DNA of 64,000 bases from Lotus japonicus (Eukaryota; Streptophyta; Magnoliopsida; Fabales; Fabaceae): contig NC_080043.1 of NCBI RefSeq assembly GCF_012489685.1, positions 84,212,292 to 84,276,291 of the forward strand. The letters are read 5' to 3'. A program made the position numbers and the translations under genes. Numbering within the stretch: position 1 is the first letter of the stretch; every line of letters begins with the position of its first letter. The notes below the pieces were generated by a model. The model was given only the letters and a program-made list of their open reading frames with translations. It made no database searches and was not told the DNA's origin. This document shows positions 1 to 12,961 of the stretch, in pieces.

Positions 1-1375
1 CATTACTCAGGTTGTTTGTTATATCCGACAATGGGGAACTTGAATTATTCTTCCTAGACTTTGCAGCTGTCATCCAATGCCCAAATAATATTAGGTTAGC
101 CTGAATCATTTTATGAACTTCTATTTTCATCATAATAAACATATAAAAATATAATTTCTAAGTAACCATTACAAAACTTGCCTGGGTTACTAAGACGACA
201 ATCTTGGTTTTGAGACATATCCGCAGATGTCCTCTTCCTGTCAATAATTTGCCTTCGCTTACTCCTTGCTAAATTAGACAACATTCTAAAATTAACATAA
301 TAACTAAACTTGCATAATAAAATACCATCAAATTTGTGAACATTATATAACAAATAATATGACAATTGTACATCATGATTTGAAATCAGGAGAAAAATTT
401 ATACCTTCAACTGAGTTCTCTACAGGAAAAATCCCTTGCCCACCTGAATAATCCATCACTAACTCTTGACAATTAAAACAGCTAAACTAATGCAGCAGAC
501 AGTGTCTCAAGAAATCCAATGTTCTGCTGGCACCACCATAATGCAATACGCTCAACTCTTTGGGCTTATTTTTAAATCTTACAGGATCCCAATTTAACAA
601 AATATATGGAACATGGGGACCTTGGACATACACATAAACATATAAATGTAAATTACATCACCAAGGTTTGGTCTGAAAAATAATCCCAACAACTGCATCT
701 TAATATACCCATCAAAATGGCCACATGGTGCACGTGTTACAGGGCCTTTGTACATATGGTTCCATATATGTATAACCATATAACCACCCTACGAAATATG
801 CAATAGTACATATGGGTTCTTTCCTACGTGCTTTACTAAAATACATGCCCCAACTAAGCTTGGTCCTTATATGAAAACAACCCAAAAAATGACAAAAAAA
901 ATTAGTGGGCCAATGCCTTTTAATATACACATCCAACCCCTGATAATATTTTTTCCCAAACTACAAAACATGTTTTTTGCCCCAACGCAATAGACTAAAA
1001 AAAATTGCAAATCAGTCCTTATAAATTAGGGATAATTGTTTAACTGCATTAACTGATTAAAATGGTTTTACACTAATTGCATACCACGTATAATATCCCA
1101 TAAAACAACACTTACGAAAACTTCCATTCTTAAAACAATCACAAAAAGGAAACAAACATAGATTTTCATTAATAACTAAAACCACAACATGATTCATAGA
1201 ACAACAACTGGAAAACAGTAGGAAAAAGTAAACCAACAACACATGAAAACAACTTTAACATAGGAAAGGAAGCTTCGAAATGCTTTCCAAACTGAAAAAC
1301 GGTACAACCGAATTCCTTCAGACTAAAACCTAAACACATCAACATTACAGAACCTCCACATACTGCTTTCAAACT
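1..1375. other. Left edge, no gene recognised
   Basis: AT-rich sequence with only short chance frames. The part next to position 1376 is probably the 3' untranslated region and downstream flank of the B3-like gene, which reads leftwards. I see no conserved protein, RNA gene or clear repeat. Confidence 0.5.
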
Positions 1376-2656
1376 TTACTTCTGGATCTCAACGTCAATT
1401 CTTCTAGTTACTCCATCAGTCAGCTTCATCTTGATCTTGTGACCAGGCACCATCTCATGGATCTTACAAAACTTTCTCCAGCCTTTACCAAGCTTCGTGT
1501 GACGTCGGGTAGGGCGGTAAAGAACATTCACCTTGATTACTATTCCAGATGGTCCTCTTAAAAACCATGGCTCAGGACCGTGGCTACGGAGGTAATGGCC
1601 AACTCGGCGAGGCAAAGTCTACACCATAAAATAGACGTCACATAAGAACCAAATAAAGAACATAAAAAATTAGTCTATAAAACACTCACATATTGACTTC
1701 CGTAGGTGCGGTATGGAGAAAGGGTTGTACTCAGCAACATGTGATACACAGGAACCTCCACATCAGGTCCATCACTCGGTGCTGGAACACCTACGGATAC
1801 TACTTCCTCTTCAGGAACTTCAGTCACTTGATCAACCTCAGTTGATAATATTTCCAGAGGAAACACTTCATCAAAGTCTTCATGAGATTCGTATCCAGTA
1901 AAACTTGCAACAGATTCAGCAGGAACTTCCATCCAGGGTTCAGACAAATCCATTTCAGCAAAATATGGTACAAAACCATGGTGGTACATGATTTCGTTAG
2001 AGCCATCCCCAAAAATTGTCATGTGGAAATAAGATGGCTCCACCATTTGTAAAACACACCAATGAGTTTTTTTCAACCCATAGAAAGTTGACACAGAACT
2101 CCACCCATTTCCAAGTGCAGGAGGTATCATGTTTTTGTTGAACTCTACCTCATGGATATTATGTATCGGATCTTCCAGCAACCACTTACTACCCAGCAAA
2201 TTTTCCCAATCAAAAACAAATCTTTGGTCCACACGCACGTAATCCTACAAAACATTTTCCACATCATTAAATTGACTACTTCTGTTATATATTCACATTG
2301 CCAACATATATGTACCCCACAAAAGTAAAAGTTATACATGTAACATGATATGGAATTTGGCAAAAGGACCCTTCCAATTCGTAACACATGTAATGACTTT
2401 CTAAGACTTTTTGTGAAACTTAAACTACTAACAAACATTTCAAATAAGTTGTATGACAAAACTGCAGTTGACTAAAACTATTGTGAAAATGACAAAGAGA
2501 ATTTATTCTGATGACAAAAAAACATTTTCCAAGTGGTTATATCAAAAAACATTAATGAAAATTATTCTCAATAAGGTGCAACATCCATACTTCACCAGGA
2601 TGAATAAAGAGTCCAACGGTATCCATGTACCCATCATCTGGTGGTAAGTGCACCAT
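1376..2656 (-). CDS. B3-like (pseudobarrel) DNA-binding protein
   Basis: Three minus-strand exons fit in phase: 2656-2591, 2244-1690 and 1618-1376 (287 codons). Donors are GTATGG and GTGAGT, and both acceptors end in TAG. Two B3-like pseudobarrel units can be seen. The first is around residues 50-105 (IPPALGNGW, then VLQMVEPSYFHM). The second fills the last exon (GPSGIVIKVNV, GKGWRKFCKIHEM, IKMKLTDG). A roughly 60-residue acidic, Pro/Glu/Val-rich linker joins them. Plant B3-fold proteins of this kind bind DNA in the nucleus, but no target can be inferred. The ATG at 2656 is the first in-frame Met of a 22-codon exon; an upstream exon cannot be excluded. The next gene in the same orientation is an RPA70-like protein. 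This could be an ordinary gene or one spread by a mobile element. The exon structure is well supported; the family name is a fold-level call. Confidence 0.62.
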
Positions 2657-5600
2657 AAATCCTAGATTGGTTTTCTTAAACTGTGAATAAGATGTGGAAT
2701 GCTATGAAACCAATTTTAACTTGCTTTTTATAGGCAAAAGTTTCAATGCCCGCCATTAATACTGGCGCCAATTTTAATCCACGTATTCCTACATTTGGTT
2801 TATTGGGAAAAAATTATATATAAATTAATATAAGTTCTATATGACTTATGCTTGTAAATTGATAATTATACAGCGAGAAAAAAAGTATTTTAATCCATTC
2901 AATTAATATTAACAGTAAAGATATACACCAGTATCTATAACCATGGGGTTTTCCTAATATAAATTGCAGTTTTCTTTTTACTATACAATTAATTGTACTT
3001 ACAACTACCTACAAAACCCTATTAATGACAATGTATTATTTTCTCAATGTGAATTACTTCATCACATTTTTTATTATTACAGTATATACATATTATGTCA
3101 AACAAATTATTAATAATAAGGTACCAAAATATGTCATTATAGATGGCTAAATTTCAATTACATAACACGAGTTGTCTAAATGACCCATGATAAAGTTTGG
3201 GTTAAATAACCCATCATCCAATCACATTGGAGATAAATGAGTTGGAAATAAATTAATAAATCAAATAGAAAAATTCCACATCACTTATCTTCAATGTGAT
3301 TGGATGATGAGTTATTTAACCCAAACTTTATCATGGGTGATTTAGACAACCCCACATAACACACACTCGAAAAACTCCTTCACAATAATTATTTAAAAAT
3401 TTCAACCTATGAATAGGAAATGATCCGAATTGTGAATTTTATATAGTCCTCCAAAGGTAAATAAACAAAGTAGCCATCTAACTTCTTCATTTTACATGTA
3501 ATGCTCTAAAACATAAACGTTATTGAACCCATAGACAGATATTTCTATTTTGACTTCATCCAAAGCAAATATATCTACCTGACCTGACTACCAATAAATA
3601 AATTCAGATCCCAAATCAGGAAAAAGTCAGATTTGAGATACAATATCTGAGAATGTGGGCTTCCTTACTTAAAAAACGGGGATATCAAAAGCAACTCTCT
3701 TTCTGTGGCCTGACATAAATCATGATTCCTTTTTCAGGGGCTCAAAAAAGTATCATCTTTTAGGGTTATAACATTCAATAACATTCAATCTAATATTCAT
3801 ATATCTTCCTCAATTTAAACTCCAACTTACAGTGCATGAACACAACATCACGTCCCATCTCCCATTTAATGCTATCTGTGCCCATATAAAATCAATGCAA
3901 AGCAAAACATCATCTCATGCCCGGCAAGGATGCCCCCATTAACCCATATTTCATTTCTTCCATAAGCGTTTACTAAATGAAAAGGGTTAAATAAATTTTT
4001 TCATCCATCATGATGCACGTCTCCATCTTGACTTGAAGTTTACAAATATCATTAATGATAATAAACATGTAACCAAAAGGACATGGATTTAGGGCTTCCT
4101 AACTGAACTAAGTTTGTTTCCATAGTTACTTAATTAAAATCAAACTTAAATAATGCTTCTCTAACACAACATAACAATCAATCACTTCTGAATTTATCAG
4201 ACTATATATGTAGACTATGACTAAACCGTATAGGCACCTACAATAGGGAAGTATTAATATATTATTAACATTGTTGTGAATGATGATTAAAACATAACAC
4301 ACAATTATCAATAGGAAAAAATAATTTGCGCAAGTAATATAAAGGAATATGTGGCTTTTCTTTCCTAAGTTCTGTGTCAAATTAAAGGCAAACAATTACT
4401 ACAGGTGCAGTATTAATTGAATGTTGTGTACTAAAGTTTGAAAGAGATAATTAACTGATTGTTTTTTTTTTAAGCAAATTGGTGAGTAAATTAAAAGAAA
4501 AGGAAACAGGGTGCTATACGCCCATGTACAAACAGTGTTAGATAGGGGCCACAAGGTAACTGAAGGATATAACAGATGATGAGTATCTAAGGGCAAACAG
4601 ATAAATTAACAGCATCAAATCTGGTACAGAAAAATCAGGCCAGGTTCTTTACCACAATCCGACTACAACCAAGTCCACTCTTCCAACTAATAATTGACAT
4701 TTGATAAATGTCGAAAACAAAAATCAAATGTAACAATAATATCTATAACAATTAAAGAGATTACTATAAAATATATAAGTAAAATCTATAGTACTCATAA
4801 TTTATTTAAAGTGTGTTACCCCATGTGATGTTTTAAGTTATAATTTTGTTGGAAAATAGCGAAGGGATTTCTAATTGCAATTTTAAAAAGTCTAATATTC
4901 AACTTCATGCATTAATAACATAAAATTTTTATACTTGTTTATGTTATATAATACACAATATAAAAATTACGTTTTTTAGTTTAACTTTCAATTCTTATAG
5001 ATCATCTAAATTCGTTTCGTGAAAGAATCTCCTTTCTTCATGCGCCACCATTTTAAACCTCCAAATCTTCCCCCAACATCTTCCTCTGAATTTAAATTAT
5101 ATGTTTATTATTGCTCTAAATCATTTTAGAGTACCACGCCTCGATCTAGATTAGGGTACCACAGTAAGCACCAAATCTATATGCCAATCTAGAGAGAAGA
5201 AATTATCAATGGAGGAAAATTTTATTATAGTTTTCCCATTTATTTCACTGAAAAAAAGCACAAAAAGTTCCAACTTCTTCTTTCATCTATAAGGTTTTTT
5301 TTCAATACTACATTTGTGAGGACATTTTCCTTGCTTATATAACTTATCTTTTTTTTTCTCTTATATCTTACACCTTAAGGATCCTATCATAATATATACT
5401 GCAACCCAACATATGACATTGAAGAAAACCAAAATCTCATATCGAAAATATTAAATGATAATTTCCAGCCCAGACAAATATTTAAATCTAACAATTTAAG
5501 TACAATTGTCCCTACCATACAGTTTAGTTATAAATGTTCATGCTCATTAAATTAAATGATCCACTTTTATAAGTGCCAATCTAGATTGTGCTTATAATAT

Positions 5601-6363
5601 GAGAATGAATCAATACGTGTGAGAGTAAGGTGCTATTTATTTTTGGCCCAATCGAATGGCACAATGTTGTCGGATGATTTATATGTAGAATAATACACAT
5701 CATAGGGATTCTTTACGGTTTCATCAAATCCAACTAATCACACACCTTCCTTTCTCATTCATACATGGAATGAAAGAGCATTGGCAAATTTACAAAAAAA
5801 CATTATGTCTTCTAACAATAAATAAATCATAGGCCCTGTTACACATATTAATCATATTAAAGTCCACATGATTACTTATAAAGTAAGCTCAACATATGAA
5901 GTAACATAAATCAGTTGAGCCACATGTGCAGCATATCTGTAAACACAATAAGCATATCACTTAATACTAAAGATTAGTGCAACAATTAAATACACCAATA
6001 TTAGAACTTCAATATATATATTGAGAGTGTCATTACATAAGACATAATACAACATATTGCAATGATCATATATAGCAACAGAAAAGTGCTAATTAAACAC
6101 AACGTTCATTATCTAGCTTAACTAAACACAAACCAGAGCAACTCAAGGAGTATGCTACTCAGCATCTTATTTAGAAACATAGACCAAGCAATAACCCAAA
6201 CGATCTACCACCCTATGGCCATTGTTTACAGCAACTTAGTTCAAAATAACACATAATGAAGTACAATACCACAAACTGCAACACCGGGCTGCTTCTTCAC
6301 AACTACACAATTGAAGACGTAGACTAACAAAACACTGCCACTCCTTTATATTAAAATGATCTA
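2657..6363. other. AT-rich spacer between B3-like and RPA-like genes
   Basis: No coding region can be supported. The only well-defined feature is the MITE at 3169-3353. The rest is AT-rich with short homopolymer runs, and no promoter element stands out. Confidence 0.5.
3169..3353. mobile_element. Mutator-type MITE with long terminal inverted repeats
   Basis: The two ends (3169-3236 and about 3283-3353) are inverted copies of each other over nearly 70 bp with only a few mismatches. They leave a loop of about 45 bp. The ends read GAGTTGTCTAAAT and, on the other strand, GGGGTTGTCTAAAT. A perfect 9-bp direct repeat, ACATAACAC, flanks it at 3160-3168 and 3354-3362. A 9-bp target duplication with long inverted repeats and no coding capacity is typical of non-autonomous Mutator-like elements. 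A transcript would fold into a long hairpin. Confidence 0.85.
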
Positions 6364-8742
6364 TCACTTCTTGTCCTTCTTCATCTTAGGCTGACCCTTC
6401 TTCTTACTTGCAATCACATTCGGGACCTCTTCCTCATCTGCTGAAGAACTTCTCTTGGAATTAATAATGTCCTGAGTATCTCCAGCCAGATCAATAGTGG
6501 GAGATGTGACACATAAAGGAGTTTCAGGAGACTTGTCACCAGATGCAACCACAAATTCATCCATCAGATCCTACAACAAATTTAATGGACAAAGACATTT
6601 GTAAGCATTATTTTCAACATAAATATATAAATGTTAACGTTACAAACCAACCTAAACATACCTTGGCTACATCTTCATGCTTCATAATAGACTGCGGTGT
6701 AACAGGCATGCGACTGGAAGAAGCGCCAACCTTTATCCCGTAAGCATTGATATCAGGTCCAGCATTAGGTAAAAAAGTATAGCAAATATAAGGCAATTGA
6801 ACACGTACAGTTTGTTCTAACTGCAAAGATTGGAACTTTTGTATAATGGCTTCATCGGTACACACACGCTTAACACGGTAGGATGATTCAAAACGGGAAC
6901 GCTCAAACCTTTGGCCGTGATAATTCTTAACCTCTATCTTGAACAGGGCATCAGTGCCAATGAATCTTGCAAATTCATCAGGAACCTCATTAGGGCCTTC
7001 ACCCTACAAATACTCAAATAATCAGTACTGCTAAAGTGTAAAATGTAGATTGAAAGGTAACATAGACTTTATTTTACAACTACAATCCACCTTCTCAAAG
7101 GATTCAACAACTTCAGTGCATGATTTCCCAACCAAATAGGAAGCCTCCTTGTCAAATAGAACCAAATTGCAACAACCAGAATCGTCTTCCACCCTTAACT
7201 GCAACCGATACCTTTGAACAAATAAAACAATAATTAATACAATTTTTAACCATTCCTTATACATAAATAAGTATACAAATCAACCATCCACAATATACCT
7301 AGGATATACAGCAAGCACATGACGATTACAACCCTCGCAGAAGTACATTTTTTCATCAGCATAAACCTTCCGGTTGCACCTACATGCGGTATACCACCAC
7401 TCAACATCTTCTTCTACAGGGCAAATGGTGGCATACAAAATACAAACACAATCCTACAAAATAAAGGTACAATCATGAACAATAATTCCTTGTACAAATG
7501 GTATAAACATTAAGAAAAATATTACAATGAAACCTTTTTCAAATCCTTCAAAGCGGCAATCGTCTTCCTAGCAGTCAGCACCAAAAAATCATCCTCACCA
7601 GACACAGTTTTAGAATCAGTCAACTGACTAAGAGACCTAGATACACTCTCATTGGCTTGGCAAAACTTGGATTAAATATTGAATTTAGTTTATATTGCAA
7701 GACATAGAAACTAAAACACTATTTTATACCTTCTCTTCAACTCTTCAGATGCGGGAAACACAGGATCAAACAATATCTTTGTAGCACCATGCACATTTTG
7801 AAAACTATTATTCCCCTGAAATGATTTCACCTTCGCAAACTGAATGATAACTACAGGGTAATTCAGTTCACCACCACCAAGGAAATTTGTAAGCTCATCA
7901 ACATAGACTCCGAACAGGGCACATTCAATCCTCATCCTGCAAAATTATTCAACTTTAATAACCCATAGAAATAATATATTGTGCAAGAAAAAACATGTAA
8001 ATTAAAGTTTACCCTTCGGAATCAATCTCAACTACATTCATCTTAGATTTCTTCCCATTGGTAACAATTTCCCTCTCAACCCCAACTCCAGTTAAGATAC
8101 CGATCACATCTACAAAATATAACAACACTCCACATCACCATGAGCAAAGGGCAAATTCAACTACAATATTCTAACAATTTTGAAATATATTCCATCCGAG
8201 AGACAAACTATAACAAACTAACATACATACCTACTAAATAATTTCCATCATAATCGGGTGACAAAATCTGGGGAAATGATACAAATGTGTACGGAAACAC
8301 ATCCATGGTAAACTGGTTCATAGGGCGCACTTCAGTTTTGAACATGAAGCATATCTTATAGTTGTGTCTAGTGGTCTTGTAGTCCCCAGTATTATCAACC
8401 AGAACAAACCCAGACAGACTGTAGACATTACCCTCAACTAATAACTTTTCGAACTTGTACATCAAAGTCTTTTTGATATTCGCATGGATCTTGTTACCCT
8501 GTAAACATAAAACTGAAGTTTTAGCAACAAATGCAATAAAGATATTAATCAATTAGAAAAAAATATGCATTTTATGCGATAATCAAAAGCACCTTGTCAT
8601 CAATCAAAACACACTCAAGGGAGAGGGGAAGCTTCGATGAGGCAAATCCTTTACTATACCAAATACGAATGACCTTCACCATAATCCTCCACTGCTCCTT
8701 TCCAGAACGAAGCTCGGAAACATCATGAAAAACACCATTCAT
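6364..8742 (-). CDS. RPA70-like single-stranded DNA-binding protein
   Basis: Nine minus-strand exons fit in phase (546 codons): 8742-8593, 8498-8231, 8109-8013, 7936-7730, 7627-7534, 7453-7299, 7211-7091, 7003-6662 and 6570-6364. The order matches replication protein A large subunits. There is an N-terminal OB fold (residues 1-135, motifs VKVIRIWYS and YSLSGFVLVDNTGDYKTT), a middle OB fold (about 140-230) and a C-terminal OB fold with a zinc ribbon (Cys296, Cys298, Cys311, Cys314), then a Lys-rich tail ending KKKGQPKMKKDKK. It lacks the separate protein-interaction domain of canonical RPA1. RPA70 subunits coat single-stranded DNA in replication and repair. Short plant copies like this are numerous, and some were spread by Helitrons. 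The exon 4/5 junction is the weak point: the obvious acceptor at 7665 shifts frame, whereas one at 7627 keeps it. It could be a functional paralogue or a decaying copy. Confidence 0.75.
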
Positions 8743-9987
8743 CTCTATTCGATTCGTGTGATAAAATCAAATTTGGTTAGGTGATGCTTGTGTTAGAATG
8801 GATAAAATTGAACCAATTTATAGAAAAATAAATCTGGGGACAAATAAACCGAAATACCCTAGAATCCACCGAATGCAGATAAAACCTGTATTTGACACAC
8901 TACAGATATGTGCCCAGATGTAGGAAGAACGGTACCTAAACAAAGACAAAAAATAATTATAAATGGTTCCTTTATTCTTTCCTGCTAAACTGACACGTGT
9001 AGAGTGGCTGAGAATGTGACACATCGGATTTCTATCTTTTAAAGTGGCTTCTGTTTTGTATCTAGTATAGATGTTTCAAAAAAAATTAATAAGAGAAGTA
9101 ATTTTACCCTTCTACTCTTTTGCCATCCTTTCGATCCTAACCATTCATCTATAGAATATTCTTAGATTCTAAGATCTAACGGTTCTGAATAGTGGACCAC
9201 CCATGGACCAATTTTTAAACATGACCACCCTAGTGGGCACCTCTATTTCCTACCTCTTTTCATTTATTTTCACTCTTTCCCTACTCTCCTAAACCATAAA
9301 ACATTGTAATTACTAATTAGCTTTAAGATAAAAACCGACAGTTCCAAAAGGAGGTGATTGATTGAAGACATGTTGATTGGATCAAGCGAATTTCTTTTCT
9401 TTCAATGTTGTCGTGACTCGTGACTTGTGAGTAATTCGGTGGCTATTTGCTGCGCATGATGTCGAGATCGACATGCCAAAAATAATTGTTAATGATACAA
9501 AGAAAGTAAGAAACGATGCCGATGACTTAGTTTGAGGATCAGGGGTGGTCAAGCATCTACAATAATGTATTTGTGGTCATTTGCATAGATCTAATGACGA
9601 CAAAAGTAATGCGACTTGCGAGACTAATATAATCTTAGCGAATAAAGAAAACAGAACATATAGTAATAATATATTAGAGCATATAATATAAAAAAGTTTA
9701 TGTAATACATGAGCCTACATGTCATCTTCTTACTGTTCTTCTTTATTTCTGGAATTCATTCATCACTAGTAAAAAAGTATTTCAGAGAAATTACAGAATA
9801 AATATGTCTGAACACAAAGATACAACATTGTCGGATATTGCTACATAACACATGTTTCTATGTGAACCTTGAAGTTGAAGTTACATGGATACTATTTCTG
9901 TTTTGTCAACCAATAATGAATACAATACAACCAACCAACCAACCATAATTTTGTTTTTCCTTGGTCTGAATAATGCCACCAAGCCAT
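8743..9987. other. Spacer upstream of RPA-like gene and downstream of Vps62-like gene
   Basis: No gene is supported. The right part, up to 9987, is probably 3' flank of the Vps62-like gene, and the left part holds the RPA-like promoter. The ORFs here are short and show no family motif. Confidence 0.45.
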
Positions 9988-11833
9988 TCAAACCTCATCA
10001 CCATTCCAATTTCTTTTGAGCTTTGGCCCAGTGGGTCCTTCCTCTCCCAACAGCTCATTAGGCAAGCCATTTTCAACAGCTTTCAAAGCAGGAACCACCT
10101 TCTCCAACTTGTTAAACTCTTCAGCAATGTCATAGCTAATGTTTGGTCCCCAATGCCTGAAATAGTTCAACCATGGTGGCTCAGTGATCACTGATCCCAA
10201 ATACTCCCCTGAAACAATTTCACAATTCACTCCCAAATCCACCACCATGTTACTCTTAGCAGTTTCATTCCTTATTCCTACACTACTAGTCCCTTGTAGA
10301 ACAAGTCCAGCTTTTGGGTACAAAGCATGCCCATTCAATGAGCAATAAACAACTGGTTTGTTCCCATTTTGGAACTCAACCTCAGAGGAATCCACCCATT
10401 GACCATTACTGTGTTGTGAGAAAAAAACTTTCTTCAACTCTCCATTGAAATTGCTGACCCTCAATGTCACATGTTCCCAGTCCCCCACGTGTTCACCAAT
10501 TTTCCCCAGTGGGATTTTATCTATTAGGCCAAGTTTCAATGTTCCAGGACCATTGAATGGATAGAAAATCCACATGGCTAGATCAGTGAATGTTCCACCA
10601 AACATGGGTTTCACATGAATGTAAGCTTGGGAGTTTTTGAAATCTCCTTTCTTGACCTTCTCTCTGTTGGATTCGTCTGCTGGAAGGTCCAGCCAATAGG
10701 CACCATCATTGTTGCTATCCTGAGGAAGGTTAGAGCCTGTAGGGTCTATTGGCACTGGTTTGGATTCTTCCCCTTTCTTATAAAGCAATGCCCCATTTGT
10801 GAAATACCATTTAGTAGAAGCAGGTTGGTATTTTTCATCAGGATGCAAGTACATGAATGGAGAGTAAGCTTGGGCCAATGCTTGAATTTGGTCTATGTTA
10901 GGCATGGAGGAGGAGAAATTCATGTTTGTGTTTTTCAAACAAGCAATTGGGAGAGGGTTATTGCTACCAACATGGGCTAAAAAAGTTCCTACAAGAACAC
11001 TAGGAGCTTGAGTACCTCTGTTGCTTGGTCTTACATCATAGACATTGAAACCTTTGTCATCAATTTTCTTGCTTGGTCCCCAAATCCATGAGTTTGTCTC
11101 ACATTGGTCTGTGAGATCTGACCTGACACACCTGATTCTGTCAAGGGAAGGCTTCTCTGCTGTGGTGGTGACAACATGGCCTAAGGATTTATAGCCATCA
11201 GGTGCTGTTGGTAACCAAACATAACCATCCTTGTCTTGCTTGATCTTTTTGGAATTGCTGCTCCATACCAGTGTGTAATCAACTGGTTTCTTTAAAGCTT
11301 CATTATCAGATGGAGAATCATCTTTTGCCACCAGAACAGATCCAAAAAGAGGTTTGTTGTTGGGTTGGCTGTAGAAGCCTAGTGTGAAGAATCCTTCAGG
11401 TAATTCTGTTGGCTCAAAGAAAGTAGCCCCTGCATTATCTGGTCCTCCTTCTAAGGTTGTCCAGACTTTTTTAAATGTTGAAATTTGAGACACTTTCACA
11501 TCACCTAGATCAATGATTCCACTAGCAAATCCATCACCTGCATGGAAAGTTGTAATTCAAACATAAGAAGCTGTTCGAATCTGCTTATTTTTTCCACTCA
11601 GAATCATCAATTATGACATTCAGAAACTAAGCTAAGATTCTTTGCAAAATTGATTCTGATTTTAGAATCAATTGTATAACATAGCAGCTGAAGTGAATAA
11701 CAGCACTAAGTATCAAGAAGAAAGGGAAGAGGATATTTATACCTTGTGGCCAAACTGGTATATTTGCTGGAAGCTTAAATGTGGTGTCAATGGGAAGAGT
11801 TTCTTTCTTGCCAGAAGAGACTAGATTCCCCAT
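9988..11833 (-). CDS. Vps62/DUF946 family protein
   Basis: Two exons, 11833-11743 and 11537-9988, join in phase (codon G|GT) to give 546 residues, close to the usual plant length. The sequence is that of the plant DUF946 family, annotated as vacuolar protein sorting-associated protein 62. Landmarks are YSPFMYLHPDEKYQPASTKWYF, shown here only as the YLHPDEKY core, then DLAMWIFYPFNGPG, GEHVGDWEHVTLRVSNF and SLNGHALYPKAG. The family's biochemical role is poorly known; the vacuolar-sorting name comes from yeast Vps62. The start MGNLVSS has Gly2 and Ser6, a possible N-myristoylation site, and there is no signal peptide. The donor is GTATAA and the acceptor CAG. A TATA box lies about 70 bp upstream. 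Both exons are intact, so this is probably a functional gene. Confidence 0.9.
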
Positions 11834-11902
11834 TTTTGAGATTTCCAAGGACAAATGAGATTGAGTACTGTGTGTTAGCAATAAGTCTCACTTATTGGTC
11901 AC

Positions 11903-11911
11903 TATATATAT
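11903..11911 (-). promoter_or_regulatory. TATA box of the Vps62-like gene
   Basis: Reading on the minus strand, a CATATATATAG block lies about 70-80 bp before the ATG at 11833. A short, plausible leader would separate them. The position and composition fit a plant TATA box, but the transcription start is not visible. Confidence 0.5.
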
Positions 11912-12961
11912 GGTGAAACAGCATGGCCAATGCGATTGTTTAATAATAATAATTGAAATATATAGAAACGTGCAAGTTTACTATCATGATATATATAGAC
12001 CAGCTTCAGTATGTTCCCATACGAAACTTCTTGTTGCTAAACAACCATGTTAACCAATGGAGTGAATGGTTTTCCTAAAAGTGTTAGATGCCGAGAAATT
12101 TGTCATTGAACTTACTCAACTTAGGAAATACTTTTACTGTCTTTAATTATGTAAAATGTCTGTCAAGTGACACAACACTCAGAAACCGCGAGGACTATTT
12201 CCTTATTTTAGAGATGGAGTTATCAGCGTTCAATACTTTCATAAACCCATTTCACCATTCACTACAACCAATTAATGAGGTAACTTGCTCAGATATATTG
12301 GAAACCAAGGGGCCTGTGTGAAACGAACTTGTTCAATTATTTATTAAATCCTTACATAATGGATAATAATACACGTTGCATATTAACTAAAGCTTGTAGA
12401 GGTAGGTGCCGATTTTGACTAAGCAAAACAAAGCATAAATGATATCCAATTATTGAAAGTGCCAAGTAGCAACGTACCAAAGCAATATATATATATATCT
12501 ATGTATGTACCATACATCTACCACACGATACTAGTTGGATATTCTCGTTGGATATTCATAATTTTCAATCAAAACAACATCCCCTAATACATATATTAAT
12601 ATATGCATGGATGTGGCATATATATGAGAATCACATGGTTTATAATTATTTTAAAAATACTATATAATGCATGCATGATTGATCCATGTCTTTAAATAAG
12701 TGATACAGCAATGCATGGTTGATTAAAGGCATCTCACGTAAAGGTATGAAAACAAGTTTTTTTTTTTTTACTTGGTAGTCTCACTCAACAAATAATTTTC
12801 TTAAAGTTCAAACTTGTGTCATTATTCTTACGAGAAACAACAAATGATTTTTTTAGAGTTTGAACTTATGTCATTATTCTTACTAGAAATTTGGACCAAA
12901 ACTTTGTTGGTAAAAATCACACGATATTTCTAATTTAAAGAAAAAAAACTTGTCACGTAAC
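11912..12961. other. Spacer between Vps62-like gene and hAT MITE
   Basis: No supported gene. A plus-strand frame at 12088-12321 (77 codons) has no recognisable motif and no splice context. The segment includes a 52-bp tandem duplication and a T-rich run near 12757. Confidence 0.45.
12787..12890. repeat. Two-copy tandem repeat, period 52 bp
   Basis: Copies start at AACAAATAATTTT (12787) and AACAAATGATTTT (12839) and both run through TCATTATTCTTAC. They differ by scattered substitutions, so the duplication is not recent. Confidence 0.75.

Noticed and set aside
10615..10980. 121-codon plus-strand frame
   Set aside because: Antisense shadow of the Vps62-like coding exon.
12088..12321. 77-codon plus-strand frame in the spacer
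   Set aside because: No recognisable motif, splice context or promoter; length is within chance for the region.
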